From Bryobacterales bacterium (GTDB lineage Bacteria > Acidobacteriota > Terriglobia > Bryobacterales > Bryobacteraceae): a stretch of 41,881 nucleotides of DNA. The stretch is taken from the NCBI GenBank assembly GCA_025463005.1, contig JAOAPR010000246.1:1-41881 (forward strand). The letters are read 5' to 3'. Below the pieces are notes generated by a model, which was given only the letters and a program-made list of their open reading frames with translations, was not told the origin of the DNA and did no database searches. Positions 1-10,833 of this stretch are shown here, in pieces. Numbering within the stretch: position 1 is the stretch's first letter; each line of letters starts with the position of its first letter. The translations under genes were made by a program, and so were the position numbers.

Positions 1-1
1 C

Positions 2-1177
2 GATCCGTCGCTCAAGGGCAAACCGGTGGTGGTCGGCGGGCGGCCCAACGAGCGCGGCGTGGTCTCCGCCGCATCGTATGCGGCCCGAAAGTTCGGGGTG
101 CACTCGGCCATGCCATTGCGAACTGCGTATAAGCTGTGCCCCCAGGCGATCTTCGTCGATGGCCACCGCGAGCGCTACATCGAATACTCGCACAAGGTTT
201 ATGAAGTATTGCAGCGCTTCTCGCCGCGCGTTGAGATGGCGTCGATCGACGAAGCCTATCTGGACATGACCGGAACTGAGCGCCTGCATGGCGCACCGCT
301 CGAAGCGGCGCACAAGTTAAGCCAGGCGGTCCTCCAGGCCACCAGCTTGAACTGCTCCATCGGAGTCGCCGCATCGCGGATGGTGGCCAAGGTTGCATCC
401 GATCAGGCCAAGCCGCACGGCATCCTGTGGGTACTGCCAGGCCAGGAGGCCAGCTTTCTGGCGCCGCTTGACGTGCGCAAGATTCCCGGCGTGGGCAAGG
501 TCACCGAGGGTCATCTCCATGCGGTCGGGATTCGCAAGGTCGGCGACCTCGCGTCGCTCGACGAAGCCTTCCTCGAACAGCGCTTCGGTGAGTGGGGCCT
601 GGCGCTCGCGGGCAAGTCGCACGGTATGGACGCCGGCGGCTGGTTTGACACGGAAGTAGGCGAAGGAGGAGGCCCGAAATCCATCAGCCACGAACACACG
701 TTCTCGGTCGACACCGCCGAAGCCGGCGCGCTCGACTCCATCCTGGTGCGCCTCTCGGAAATGGTGGCGCGGCGGCTGCGCGATCATCGCCTGTGGGCGC
801 GCACTCTGCAGATCAAGCTGCGCTACTCCGACTTTTCGACGTTTACACGGTCGCGTACGCTCGACCATGCCTCGCAGATCGATGCGGAGCTGGCGGCGGC
901 GGCGCGCGACCTGTTCCATAAGGCCTGGACCGGAAAGCCAATCCGCCTGCTGGGAGTCTACGCGCAATCGCTTGAGGTCAGCGAAGGGCAGACCAGTCTG
1001 ATCGAGGAGCCTCGCGCCGAGGACTGGCGCCGGACGCTGGCCGTCGTGGATAAGATCCGCGAGAAGTACGGCCAGGACGGAATCGTATCGCTGGCTTCCG
1101 GGATGAACGCGGGTTTCCGGGCGCGGGTGCACGAGAATCCCGAAAACCTTCCCGGCAAGGAGCCGAAAAAGGGATAG
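2..1177 (+). CDS. dinB: DNA polymerase IV (Y-family), 5' end missing
   Basis: Error-prone translesion polymerase that extends past damaged bases. The reading frame is open from the first bases of the window (residues DPSLKGKPVVVGG), so the start codon and about the first 20-30 residues lie outside. Visible: the palm motif SIDEAYLD with the catalytic Asp-Glu pair, a helix-hairpin-helix (IPGVGKVTEGHL) in the thumb, and a C-terminal little-finger domain with the typical IRLLGV strand. The length fits a nearly complete DinB of about 400 residues. The C terminus lacks a recognisable beta-clamp motif, although FRARVHENPENLPG resembles no other domain. A small hairpin follows the stop. No imuA/imuB neighbours are seen downstream. 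Identification is secure from the motifs; only the 5' boundary is undefined. Confidence 0.93.
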   Translation, partial: DPSLKGKPVVVGGRPNERGVVSAASYAARKFGVHSAMPLRTAYKLCPQAIFVDGHRERYIEYSHKVYEVLQRFSPRVEMASIDEAYLDMTGTERLHGAPLEAAHKLSQAVLQATSLNCSIGVAASRMVAKVASDQAKPHGILWVLPGQEASFLAPLDVRKIPGVGKVTEGHLHAVGIRKVGDLASLDEAFLEQRFGEWGLALAGKSHGMDAGGWFDTEVGEGGGPKSISHEHTFSVDTAEAGALDSILVRLSEMVARRLRDHRLWARTLQIKLRYSDFSTFTRSRTLDHASQIDAELAAAARDLFHKAWTGKPIRLLGVYAQSLEVSEGQTSLIEEPRAEDWRRTLAVVDKIREKYGQDGIVSLASGMNAGFRARVHENPENLPGKEPKKG

Positions 1178-1178
1178 C

Positions 1179-1200
1179 CGGATCTGTGCGATCCGTTCTC
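1179..1200 (+). terminator. Possible weak terminator after dinB
   Basis: CGGATC (1179-1184) and GATCCG (1190-1195) form a perfect six-pair stem with a five-base loop, followed by TTCTC. The T tract is short and interrupted, and the next gene starts only 18 bases further, so this may be an attenuating hairpin and not a full terminator. Confidence 0.3.
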
Positions 1201-1217
1201 AGGTATCCTGGAGGGGC

Positions 1218-2198
1218 GTGCCAACGTTGTCCATTGTCGTACCGATCCACAACGAGGAGCCGTGCATTCTGCCGCTCTACGACCGGCTGACAGCAGTCCT
1301 CGAGAAGATCCGCAAGCCCTACGAAATCCTGTTCGTGGATGATGCCTCTACGGACCGCAGCTTCGATCTGCTGGCAAATCTGGTCGAGACCGATGCCCGC
1401 CTGAAAGTAATACGGCTGCGGCGAAACTTTGGACAGACCGCGGCTTTGGCGGCGGGATTCGACGAATCGCAGGGCACGATCGTCATTTCGCTGGATGGCG
1501 ACCTGCAGCATGCGCCCGAGGATATTCCCGCGCTGCTCGAAAAAATCGACGAAGGCTACGATATCGCCAGCGGGTGGCGCAAAAACCGGTTGGATAACGC
1601 GGTCACGCGGAAAATTCCCTCGCGCATCGCCAACTGGCTGATGGCCCGCGTTTCCAATGTCGAGCTGCGTGATTTCGGCACCACCTTCAAGGCCTACCGC
1701 GCTGAGATTCTCAAGGACGTCAATCTCTACGGCGAGCTGCACCGCTTCATTCCCGCGCTGGCGTCGTTTTACGGCGCGCGCATCGCCGAAGTGCCCATCC
1801 GCAGCCTGCCGCGCTCGAGCGGCGGATCGCATTACGGCCTGGGACGCACCTTCCGCGTGATGTTCGACATCTTCACCATCTGGTTTCTGCTTAAATATTT
1901 CACGCGCCCGATGCATTTCTTCGGCAAGTGGGGATTGATCAGCGCAGGCACAGGCAGCGCCATCCTGGCCGGGCTCGCGGCGGAGAAAATCTGGACCCGC
2001 ATCGATATCATTCAGGAGCATGGGCCACTGATGCTGGTGGGCGCGCTCGCGCTGATCAACGGTGTGATCCTGTTCTGCACCGGACTGCTGGGCGAAGTGC
2101 TGACGCGAACCTATTTCGAAAGCCAGGGCCGCCGTATCTACGCCGTGCGTGAAATTCGCACCCGGCGCGAAGAGAAGGCCGCCGGCGGCGCCCGTTAG
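1218..2198 (+). CDS. Family 2 glycosyltransferase, polyprenyl-phosphate type
   Basis: Membrane-anchored transferase that probably moves a sugar from a nucleotide donor to a polyprenyl-phosphate carrier on the inner face of the cytoplasmic membrane, as DPM1/GtrB/ArnC-type enzymes do. The N terminus is a GT-A fold: LSIVVPIHNEE, then ILFVDDASTD, and the metal-binding SLDGDLQHAPED containing the DxD-like Asp residues. Two hydrophobic segments near residues 235-300 match the C-terminal membrane pair of the GtrB subfamily. The start is GTG 1218, preceded by GGAGGGG at short spacing. The donor sugar and final glycan cannot be read from the sequence. A HAD hydrolase gene begins seven bases after the stop, so the two are probably cotranscribed. 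Confidence 0.85.
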   Translation: MPTLSIVVPIHNEEPCILPLYDRLTAVLEKIRKPYEILFVDDASTDRSFDLLANLVETDARLKVIRLRRNFGQTAALAAGFDESQGTIVISLDGDLQHAPEDIPALLEKIDEGYDIASGWRKNRLDNAVTRKIPSRIANWLMARVSNVELRDFGTTFKAYRAEILKDVNLYGELHRFIPALASFYGARIAEVPIRSLPRSSGGSHYGLGRTFRVMFDIFTIWFLLKYFTRPMHFFGKWGLISAGTGSAILAGLAAEKIWTRIDIIQEHGPLMLVGALALINGVILFCTGLLGEVLTRTYFESQGRRIYAVREIRTRREEKAAGGAR

Positions 2199-2205
2199 TT
2201 TCTTG

Positions 2206-2850
2206 ATGGAGCAAGTCCGAGCTGTCATCTTCGATTTCGGAGGTGTGCTCTGTTTCCACCCGGATGAACCGCGCTGGCGCCGCGCTGCCGAAGCCGCCGG
2301 TCTGCCGGTGGAGACTTTTATCGAGGCTTTCTGGGCCAACCGCATCGAATACGACGCGGGGCGTTGGACGCCGCAGCAATACTGGCAAAGCGTGGCGCGC
2401 ATCGCCGGAACGCATTTTGAAGAGAGCAGAATCCCTGAGCTGATCCGGCGCGAAATCGAGCTGTGGAATCACTATGACGAGCGCGTCTTCGCTTGGATTA
2501 ACCAGTTGCGCGCCGCCGGATACCGCACGGCGATACTGTCCAATCTGCCTCAGCCGCTGGGTATTGAGCTGCGTAACACGCCGGGGTTTCTGGAACACTT
2601 CGACTACGTTGCCTTTTCGTATGAGCTGGGCTTTGTCAAACCGCAGGCGGAAATTTATCTGGAAACAATCGGCGGACTGGGAGTCGAGCCCGCGCAGGGA
2701 CTGTTCCTGGATGACCGGGTGGACAACGTGGAAGGCGCTTGCGCCGTGGGCTTACGAGCGGAGCTGTACTCCTCCTGGGAGGATTTCCTCGCGCGGGGTC
2801 TTCCCGAGCGTTACGCGTTGCCGGCGCCCGCGGAAGCGCGACGCCAGTAA
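2206..2850 (+). CDS. HAD-superfamily hydrolase (HAD-IA type)
   Basis: Small phosphatase-like hydrolase of 214 residues. Motif I is VIFDFGGVL near residue 6: the nucleophile Asp is present, and the second acidic position is Gly, a variant common in the epoxide-hydrolase-N-like HAD-IA group. Motif II is AILSNLP, motif III is the Lys in LGFVKPQAEIY, and motif IV is LFLDDRVDNV. A helical cap lies between motifs I and II. I chose ATG 2206 because MEQVRAVIFDFGG is the normal family N terminus; an in-frame GTG at 2149 lies inside the previous gene. The substrate is unknown. The last 40 bases overlap, tail to tail, the end of the TrmB-like gene on the other strand. Confidence 0.85.
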   Translation: MEQVRAVIFDFGGVLCFHPDEPRWRRAAEAAGLPVETFIEAFWANRIEYDAGRWTPQQYWQSVARIAGTHFEESRIPELIRREIELWNHYDERVFAWINQLRAAGYRTAILSNLPQPLGIELRNTPGFLEHFDYVAFSYELGFVKPQAEIYLETIGGLGVEPAQGLFLDDRVDNVEGACAVGLRAELYSSWEDFLARGLPERYALPAPAEARRQ

Positions 2851-3644
2851 TCCTCGAACAGGCTCTTCATGGCTTCGGCCATGCCTTCGTGCTCGAACAC
2901 GACCGCCGTCCAGGTGGGCTTCGTGATCACCGGGTCCACCAGCGCCAGCAGCCCGCAGCGGCCGTCCATCACCGCCATCTTCATGGGGACTTTTTCGGTC
3001 TGCCGGATCAGGACCCCCGCTTCTTCGTAGTCCTCAAGGAAACGCTCGTGCGCGGCATCGAGCGTGCCGCGTTCCACAATCAAGCGGCACCGGACACCTC
3101 GCGAACACGCCTGAAGGACCTGTTCGGCATCCAGCGGATCCACCGCGTAGGGCGGCCGGGAAAACTCGAGATACTCGGCGCGGGCGGCGGCCAGCATATT
3201 GCGAAACTGGCCGGCGGTCTGGGCGGGATCGTTAACGATGCGCAGAAAATCAAGCGTCCCGCTGCCTCCCTGCCCTTCCGTGAAGGCCGACATCAGATCG
3301 TTCAATAGGCCGGAAGCTGCCTTGTTTTGCTCCGCCAGCTCGGCTTCGAGCGCGTGGGCGCGGCGACCCAGGTAAGCAGGCAGGGCCTGGTCGGGGGGAA
3401 CGGCGGAGAACAGCTTGGTACGGTCCTGAATCACGCGGGCGAAGCCCTTCTCCACCAGGCTGTCCAGCACTTCGTAGATCTTCTGGCGGGGCACGTGCGC
3501 TCGAGCGGCCAGCTCCAGCGCCTTGAAGCGGGGATGCCCTACCAGCACCAGGTATGACCGGGCTTCGTAAGCGTTCAAACCCAGGGCCTGAAGGCGTTGC
3601 CAGAAGCGCCGGAATTCGAGCTCGGATGGTTGTTCGCGTGGCAC
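2811..3644 (-). CDS. TrmB-family transcriptional regulator
   Basis: Predicted cytoplasmic DNA-binding regulator. The N-terminal winged helix reads LGLNAYEARSYLVLVG, followed by RAHVPRQKIYEVLDSL and a wing ending in FSAVPPDQAL, the classic TrmB arrangement. A coiled-coil-like helix (LGRRAHALEAELAEQNK) follows, then a C-terminal domain of roughly 150 residues that resembles the phospholipase-D-like effector part of TrmB proteins. TrmB proteins sense sugars in archaea; no sugar transporter is nearby here. GTG 3644 starts at VPREQPSELEF. An in-frame TTG at 3686 would add 14 residues, but these cover the AT-rich, promoter-like divergent spacer. Neither start has a good ribosome-binding site. It is divergent from the MoxR-like gene, which it could regulate (inference). 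Confidence 0.75.
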   Translation of the reverse strand: MPREQPSELEFRRFWQRLQALGLNAYEARSYLVLVGHPRFKALELAARAHVPRQKIYEVLDSLVEKGFARVIQDRTKLFSAVPPDQALPAYLGRRAHALEAELAEQNKAASGLLNDLMSAFTEGQGGSGTLDFLRIVNDPAQTAGQFRNMLAAARAEYLEFSRPPYAVDPLDAEQVLQACSRGVRCRLIVERGTLDAAHERFLEDYEEAGVLIRQTEKVPMKMAVMDGRCGLLALVDPVITKPTWTAVVFEHEGMAEAMKSLFEDYWRRASAGAGNA

Positions 3645-3733
3645 GTAAATAATCCGGGAATGGTCGAGGATAGCAAATTGATACAATCGCCGTATGAGCG
3701 CACAGGGTGCGCGTTACAAGGAGTACGGTCTTC

Positions 3734-5224
<1,491 letters not shown>

Positions 5225-5256
5225 GTTGACGTGAGCGAGCGACCGTCGTCCGAGCA

Positions 5257-6075
5257 ATGATGGTTTCCATGATGGAAACAGATGAAACTTCGGAGACGCC
5301 CACCAGCAAAACAGCCGAAGAGCTGTTTCTGGATACGTTCCGGGGCGACTACGATGACGACGCTCCCTGGGCCGCAGTGGCGGAGCTCCGGCAACGGAAC
5401 ACGCCTGAGGTATTCAAACTGGCGGTTAATTATTCTCGGTCCGGGATCGCCTTAGAACGTGCACGGGCATTAGATGTCTTGGCCCAACTCGGCGGCGGCA
5501 AATCGACGTCCGATCGGCCGTACCTGGCTGAAAGCGTTGCGATCGCCGAGGTGTCCCTGCGCGACGATGATCCAGTCGTCGTTCGTTCCGCAGCCTGGGC
5601 CTTATCGCACCTAAGGAATGATCGGGCCGTCTCTGCATTGATCGGGTTAAAAGGACATCCTGATCCGGGGGTAAGATGGGCGGTGGCATCCGGTATCGCG
5701 GGCACCGGCCGCGGAGACTCGATCCAGACGCTGATCGGACTAATGGACGACGTCGATAACGAAGTCCGAGATTGGGCAACATTCGGCCTGGGCACCCAGT
5801 GTGTCGAAGATTCTGCAGAAATCCTAGACGCACTGCGCAAGCGTCTGAACGATACATTTGAAGATGCTCGCAGTGAGGCGATCTGGGGTTTGGCACGGCG
5901 CAGAGACGAAATGGGACTGCGGCTGCTCTTAGACCGCCTCGAGACTGATCATTACAGCGGTGACGAAATGGCTGCGGCGGAAATCCTTGGCGTGGACTAC
6001 GAAACACCGGCAGAGAATCTCCGCGCAGGATTGCGGCCCCTCGTATTAAAGGATCATGCGGCGCCTACGTGGTAG
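5257..6075 (+). CDS. HEAT-repeat protein between MoxR-like and VWA genes
   Basis: A 272-residue protein, almost all of it paired helices of about 30 residues typical of HEAT/PBS-lyase repeats. Examples are DDDPVVVRSAAWALSHLRND, HPDPGVRWAVASGIAGTG, DVDNEVRDWATFGLGTQ and DARSEAIWGLARRRDE. Such solenoids are protein-binding scaffolds without catalysis. The first 35 residues are acidic and probably disordered. Four in-frame ATGs (5257, 5260, 5269, 5272) compete as starts, none with a clear ribosome-binding site, and a 17-base palindrome covers the last two. Codon choice looks less GC-biased at third positions than in the flanking genes. Its place inside a MoxR/VWA pair suggests an adaptor for that pair (inference). 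It may alternatively be a later insertion. Confidence 0.8.
   Translation: MMVSMMETDETSETPTSKTAEELFLDTFRGDYDDDAPWAAVAELRQRNTPEVFKLAVNYSRSGIALERARALDVLAQLGGGKSTSDRPYLAESVAIAEVSLRDDDPVVVRSAAWALSHLRNDRAVSALIGLKGHPDPGVRWAVASGIAGTGRGDSIQTLIGLMDDVDNEVRDWATFGLGTQCVEDSAEILDALRKRLNDTFEDARSEAIWGLARRRDEMGLRLLLDRLETDHYSGDEMAAAEILGVDYETPAENLRAGLRPLVLKDHAAPTW
5263..5279. repeat. 17-bp palindrome over the start of the HEAT gene
   Basis: GTTTCCATGATGGAAAC is a perfect eight-base inverted repeat around one central G. It contains two of the four candidate ATG codons. It could be an operator or an mRNA hairpin that hides the start, or simple chance. Confidence 0.5.
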
Positions 6076-6103
6076 CTTGAAGTAGGGAGATTTTCGGGCC
6101 CAA

Positions 6104-7321
6104 ATGAAATCGGTACGCTATTCGCGCTACACCGGCGAGGATTTCGGCCTGAGCGCTGAGGACCTGCTACGAGCCCTCTCGGACTTCTTTCTCGAAAGCG
6201 GCTTCAACAATCCTTACATGCAGTTCAGCGAGTTCAACGAGCACACGCTCGATGAGCTCAAGCGCGCCCTGGAGGAAGCGCTCCAGCGCGGGGATTTCTT
6301 CGATCCTGAGCGCGCCGAGCAGATCAAGCAGCGCCTGGAGAGCATGAGCGAAGAAGAGATGGACCAGATGCTCAGCCGCCTGGTGCAGAAACTGGTTGAC
6401 GAAGGCTATATCAATACCGAACAGCAGTCTGGCGGCGCCGGCAAGCAGGAAGGCCGCGTGGACGTCAAGATCACCGATAAGAGCGTTGATTTTCTCGGCT
6501 TCAAGACCTTGAAGGACCTGCTCGGATCGCTAGGACACGCGAGCTTCGGAGCGCACGATACGCGCGATCTGGCCACTGGCGTCGAAACTACCGGCGCGGC
6601 CAAACGGTACGAATTCGGCGACACCATGAATCTGGACGTCTGCCAGACTCTGTTCACGGCCATGCAGCGCGAAGGCGTCAAGCTGCCACTGAACCTGGAA
6701 TACGAAGATCTGCACGTTCATCAATCCGAGTATCAAAGCTCCTGCGCCACGGTCCTGATGCTCGATTGCAGCCACAGCATGATCCTGTACGGCGAAGATC
6801 GATTCACCCCGGCGAAGAAGGTGGCGTTGGCGCTTTCGCACCTGATCCGGACGCAATATCCCGGAGATTCGCTGCGCTGCGTGCTCTTCCATGATTCGGC
6901 CGAGGAGCTGCGGATCGAGGAATTGGCGCGCGTGCAAGTGGGCCCGTATTACACCAATACGCGCGAAGGTCTGATCCTGGCGCAGCGCCTGCTGAATCAG
7001 GAACGGAAAGATATGAAGCAGATCATCATGATCACCGACGGCAAGCCCAGCGCGTTGACGCTCGAAGATGGGCGCATCTACCGCAACGCCTTCGGCCTGG
7101 ATCCGCTGGTGATCAGCCGCACGCTAGAAGAGGTTAATCGCTGCAAGCGGCAGGGCATCCTGATCAACACGTTCATGCTCGCCAGCGACTACGGTTTGGT
7201 GCAGTTCATCCAGAAAGTAACGCAGCTCTGCCGCGGCAAGGCGTACTTCACCACGCCTTACACGCTGGGGCAATACCTGTTGATGGACTATATGAACCGC
7301 AAGACGCGGACCATCCACTAG
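6104..7321 (+). CDS. VWA-domain protein, partner of the MoxR-like ATPase
   Basis: A 405-residue cytoplasmic protein with no signal peptide. Residues 1-110 are helical and charged. The C-terminal half is a von Willebrand A domain: [10 protein letters not shown] holds the MIDAS motif D221-x-S-x-S225, later followed by [12 protein letters not shown] with the third metal-site Asp. Family knowledge: such proteins act with MoxR/BchI-type ATPases, the MIDAS binding a divalent metal and a substrate carboxylate. It lies 28 bases after the HEAT-repeat gene and in the same direction as the ATPase, so the three probably form an operon. The residue after D221 is Cys, an unusual choice at that spot. The client protein of the complex is unknown. 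Confidence 0.82.
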   Translation: MKSVRYSRYTGEDFGLSAEDLLRALSDFFLESGFNNPYMQFSEFNEHTLDELKRALEEALQRGDFFDPERAEQIKQRLESMSEEEMDQMLSRLVQKLVDEGYINTEQQSGGAGKQEGRVDVKITDKSVDFLGFKTLKDLLGSLGHASFGAHDTRDLATGVETTGAAKRYEFGDTMNLDVCQTLFTAMQREGVKLPLNLEYEDLHVHQSEYQSSCATVLMLDCSHSMILYGEDRFTPAKKVALALSHLIRTQYPGDSLRCVLFHDSAEELRIEELARVQVGPYYTNTREGLILAQRLLNQERKDMKQIIMITDGKPSALTLEDGRIYRNAFGLDPLVISRTLEEVNRCKRQGILINTFMLASDYGLVQFIQKVTQLCRGKAYFTTPYTLGQYLLMDYMNRKTRTIH

Positions 7322-7346
7322 AAGAATTCCGCTAGGCTGAATTCAA

Positions 7347-9695
7347 GTGGACCCCCTCCCCCCCGACGAGTTGCGCCGTATCGATGCGTATTGGCGCGCT
7401 GCGAATTATCTGTCGGTCGGACAGATTTATCTCTTGGATAATCCGCTGCTAACCGAGCCTTTAAAGATCGAGCACATCAAACCGCGGCTCCTCGGTCACT
7501 GGGGAACCACCCCCGGCCTCAATTTCATCTACGTCCACTGCAATCGCGCCATCGTGAAGTACGACCTCAATATGATCTACATCTGCGGGCCGGGTCACGG
7601 CGGCCCCGGCATGGTTGCCAATACCTGGCTGGAGGGAAGTTACACCGAGCGTTTCTCGAACATTACGCAGGACGCCCCGGGAATGCAGGCGTTGTTCAAG
7701 CAGTTCTCGTTTCCGGGCGGTATCCCCAGCCACGCCGCTCCGGAAACACCCGGCTCCATCAATGAAGGAGGTGAGCTGGGCTACTCGCTTCTGCACGCGT
7801 ACGGCGCGGTGTTCGACAACCCGGATCTACTGGCCTGCTGCGTGATTGGCGACGGCGAGGCAGAGACCGGTGCGCTCGCCGCCAGTTGGCACTCCAACAA
7901 GTTTCTGAACCCGGTTCGCGACGGCGCCGTGATTCCCGTGCTTCATTTGAACGGTTATAAGATCGCGGGACCGACGGTGCCGGCCCGGATCGATCGGAAG
8001 GAACTTATCTGCCTGCTCGAGGGTTGCGGCTACCAGCCGCACTTCGTCGAAGGCTCCGATCCCGCGCCTGTGCACCAGCAGATGGCCGCGACGTTCGATA
8101 CCGTGATCGCAGACATTCGCGGCATTCAGAAGGAAGCTCGCGAGCACGGCTTCACCAAGCGGCCCGTATGGCCCATGATCGTGCTGGTCACACCCAAAGG
8201 CTGGACCGGTCCCAAGGTAGTCGACGGCAAGCAGGTGGAGGGCAGCTTCCGCTCGCACCAGGTGCCTTTGACCGACCTTGGGAGCAAGCCTGAGCATCTG
8301 AAAATGCTCGAGAGCTGGATGCGAAGCTATCGGCCTGATGAGCTTTTCGATGAAAACGGCCGTCCCGTTGCGGAAATCAGGTCTCTGGCGCCACAAGGAA
8401 CGCGGCGCATGGGCTCGAATCCGCACGCCAACGGCGGTCTGCTGTTGCGCGAGCTTCGTGTGCCCGATTTCCGCGAATACGCCGTGACCGTGGCGGCGCC
8501 CGGTGTCGAAACTGCCGAAGCCACTCGCTTGCTGGGACAATTGCTGCGCGACACGATCAAACTTAATGCGGACAATTTCCGCATCTTTGGGCCCGACGAA
8601 ACCTCGTCCAACCGCCTGGACGCAGTGTTCGAGGTGACGGACCGAACCTCCACGGCAACCATTCTTCCGACCGATGATCACGTTTCGCCCAACGGACGCG
8701 TCATGGAAGTGCTGAGCGAGCACATGTGCCAGGGGTGGCTTGAGGGTTACCTGCTGACCGGCCGGCACGGATTCTTTTCCTGCTATGAGGCGTTCATCCA
8801 CATCGTCGACTCGATGTTCAACCAGCACGCCAAATGGCTGAAGGTCACGCGCCAGATTCCGTGGCGCCGGCCCATCGCGTCTTTGAATTATCTGCTTACC
8901 TCGCACGTCTGGAGGCAGGATCACAACGGGTTCAGCCACCAGGATCCGGGATTCATCGATCTGGTGGTCAACAAGAAGGCGGAGGTGGTCCGGGTATATC
9001 TTCCGCCCGACGCCAACACGCTGCTGTCCGTCGCAGATCACTGCCTGCGCAGCCGTCACTATGTCAATGTGATCGTCGCCGGGAAACAACCGGCGTTACA
9101 GTGGCTCGATATGGAGTCTGCAATCGCGCACTGTGCCGCTGGAGCTGGCATATGGCAGTGGGCCAGCACCACGGGCAACGACGAACCCGACGTAGTGATG
9201 GCATGCGCCGGCGATGTACCCACGCTCGAGACGCTGGCCGCAGTTGATTGGCTTCGCAAACATATCCCCGACTTGAAAATCCGCGTCGTGAACGTGGTGG
9301 ATCTGATGGCGCTCCAGCCCCCCTCCCAACATCCCCACGGCCTGTCCGACGAGGAGTTCGACGCCCTGTTCACCAAGGACCGGCCCATCGTCTTTGCGTT
9401 TCACGGCTACCCCTGGCTGATTCATCGGCTGACGTATCGGCGCACCAATCACGAAAATCTTCACGTCCGGGGATACAAGGAAGAAGGCACCACCACGACT
9501 CCATTCGATATGACGGTTCTCAACGACCTCGACCGGTTTCACCTGGCGGGCGACGTGATCGATCGGGTACCCGGCCTGGCGGCGCGCGCCCTGGCGCAGA
9601 AACATCTTCTGCGCGATAAGCTCATCGAGCACAAACTATACGTCACGCGGTACGGGGACGATATGCCCGAAATCCGGAACTGGCGCTGGTCTTAG
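7347..9695 (+). CDS. xfp: Xylulose-5-phosphate/fructose-6-phosphate phosphoketolase
   Basis: Thiamine-diphosphate enzyme that splits xylulose 5-phosphate (or fructose 6-phosphate) with inorganic phosphate into acetyl-phosphate plus glyceraldehyde 3-phosphate (or erythrose 4-phosphate). At 782 residues it is full length for the family (about 790-820). Visible are [45 protein letters not shown] and the ThDP-binding [20 protein letters not shown]. The C-terminal domain contains [15 protein letters not shown], also characteristic. The start is GTG 7347 without a clear ribosome-binding site; [22 protein letters not shown] is close to the usual N terminus. No acetate kinase or pentose-pathway gene is adjacent, so it probably works as a stand-alone carbon-conserving shunt. 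Convergent with the next gene, 14 bases apart. Confidence 0.95.
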   Translation: MDPLPPDELRRIDAYWRAANYLSVGQIYLLDNPLLTEPLKIEHIKPRLLGHWGTTPGLNFIYVHCNRAIVKYDLNMIYICGPGHGGPGMVANTWLEGSYTERFSNITQDAPGMQALFKQFSFPGGIPSHAAPETPGSINEGGELGYSLLHAYGAVFDNPDLLACCVIGDGEAETGALAASWHSNKFLNPVRDGAVIPVLHLNGYKIAGPTVPARIDRKELICLLEGCGYQPHFVEGSDPAPVHQQMAATFDTVIADIRGIQKEAREHGFTKRPVWPMIVLVTPKGWTGPKVVDGKQVEGSFRSHQVPLTDLGSKPEHLKMLESWMRSYRPDELFDENGRPVAEIRSLAPQGTRRMGSNPHANGGLLLRELRVPDFREYAVTVAAPGVETAEATRLLGQLLRDTIKLNADNFRIFGPDETSSNRLDAVFEVTDRTSTATILPTDDHVSPNGRVMEVLSEHMCQGWLEGYLLTGRHGFFSCYEAFIHIVDSMFNQHAKWLKVTRQIPWRRPIASLNYLLTSHVWRQDHNGFSHQDPGFIDLVVNKKAEVVRVYLPPDANTLLSVADHCLRSRHYVNVIVAGKQPALQWLDMESAIAHCAAGAGIWQWASTTGNDEPDVVMACAGDVPTLETLAAVDWLRKHIPDLKIRVVNVVDLMALQPPSQHPHGLSDEEFDALFTKDRPIVFAFHGYPWLIHRLTYRRTNHENLHVRGYKEEGTTTTPFDMTVLNDLDRFHLAGDVIDRVPGLAARALAQKHLLRDKLIEHKLYVTRYGDDMPEIRNWRWS

Positions 9696-9709
9696 TTTCA
9701 GTCGAGCGA

Positions 9710-10579
9710 CTAAGCGATGTGCTCTCTCCGGTAAGGCGTGTTCACTTGACCTTCCGGACACCGCGCCCGGAATTCCGCTAGGCGGTGCTCAGCGCCGGGA
9801 ACCAGGCTGAGTCTGCGCGCGACTTCGCGCTCGGCCCGGCGGCACAATTCCAGATCGCACTGGTTGAGCTGCATGAGCGTAGCGTACAGATCCGAGCCCC
9901 AGGAATGCCTCAGCCACTCCTGCCGATCTTTGGAACTCGCTCCTAACGGACGGCTCACATTCTGCGGGCGATAATCCAGCCGCAGACGCGGGAACGCCGG
10001 CTTTAGAAAATACTCGGCCGAGACCAGGCTCTCATCGAAATTTTCCACCAGACCGGGAATCGCCATCTTCCCGACAATATCCGCCGCGGTATCAACGTCA
10101 GGAATATCGGCGGGCCGCGTGAAGGCCCCGCCCAGCGCCAGGAGCGTCACTTGGACGTTGCTCACCAGATGCGGGGCAGAGTCAATCAGCCTTTTGAAAA
10201 AAGTGCGCGGATGCTCCTGACGCGCAAGGCGGCATAGAGGATCGTCGGAATCAATCCGCTGAAAATAGGAATAAACCGATTGCAGCCGATCCAGCGGATT
10301 CCTCAAAAAACAGCAATCGAAAATAACGGTGTTCGGCAGAACCGGCTTGGGGTAACGAAGATGATGGCTGGATATCGCCCGGACTTCCGTATTGCCCGAA
10401 ACAAAATCGGCCAGGCAAGTATGATCCAGAACCGAGACGTCGTCCGGCCCGTGGACGGTCGCAAAAGCATTCTCAAACTCGCGTTCGAGGATCGACGCAA
10501 TGGTGCTGCCACCATTCTTGAAGATGTGATAGTGAACGATCAAGAATCGCGTCGGAGGAACCGGTAGCCGGATATCCAT
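9710..10579 (-). CDS. Sulfotransferase-family protein
   Basis: A 289-residue protein with the two signatures of PAPS-dependent sulfotransferases. HIFKNGGSTI (residues about 18-27) matches the 5'-phosphosulfate-binding loop, usually HIPKTGGTS. FLRNPLDRLQSVYSYF (about 91-106) matches the 3'-phosphate-binding R-x-P-x-x-R-x-x-S-x-Y motif. It resembles the Sulfotransfer_2/heparan-sulfate group, so a carbohydrate or small-molecule acceptor is likely, but which one cannot be seen. ATG 10579 follows AAAGAG at good spacing; a GTG two codons upstream is less likely. The gene stands alone, convergent with phosphoketolase, with an AT-rich upstream spacer. No PAPS-synthesis genes are nearby. Horizontal acquisition is possible but unproven. 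Confidence 0.78.
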   Translation of the reverse strand: MDIRLPVPPTRFLIVHYHIFKNGGSTIASILEREFENAFATVHGPDDVSVLDHTCLADFVSGNTEVRAISSHHLRYPKPVLPNTVIFDCCFLRNPLDRLQSVYSYFQRIDSDDPLCRLARQEHPRTFFKRLIDSAPHLVSNVQVTLLALGGAFTRPADIPDVDTAADIVGKMAIPGLVENFDESLVSAEYFLKPAFPRLRLDYRPQNVSRPLGASSKDRQEWLRHSWGSDLYATLMQLNQCDLELCRRAEREVARRLSLVPGAEHRLAEFRARCPEGQVNTPYRREHIA

Positions 10580-10833
10580 GCGCACTCTTTTAATGTTTGA
10601 ACGCTGCAGATGAGAATTAGTTTCTGGTTTTACCGTAAATCACAGGTTACGGATTGTTAATAAACAGGAAAAATTTGCATTGCCTCTGGGAGACAATTCC
10701 CGACTTTGGGCTGCTGGACGTGAGCAAGAGCTTCGGGTATTAAATCGTTTGGAAGCGAATTAAGCTTTAGTGTAGGGCAACATCGCGGCGGAGGCAAACG
10801 GTTTCTTTGCTGCCGAAAGGCACTGGCTAGGGT
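10580..10833. other. AT-rich spacer upstream of the sulfotransferase gene
   Basis: About 250 bases with no plausible gene, clearly more AT-rich than its surroundings. It holds one short perfect inverted repeat, CCGTAA (10633-10638) and TTACGG (10647-10652) with an eight-base loop, which could be a regulator site for the leftward sulfotransferase gene. I could not assign a convincing -35/-10 pair. Confidence 0.35.

Noticed and set aside
7827-9089. 420-codon minus-strand frame
   Set aside because: Antisense shadow of phosphoketolase without recognisable features or a ribosome-binding site.
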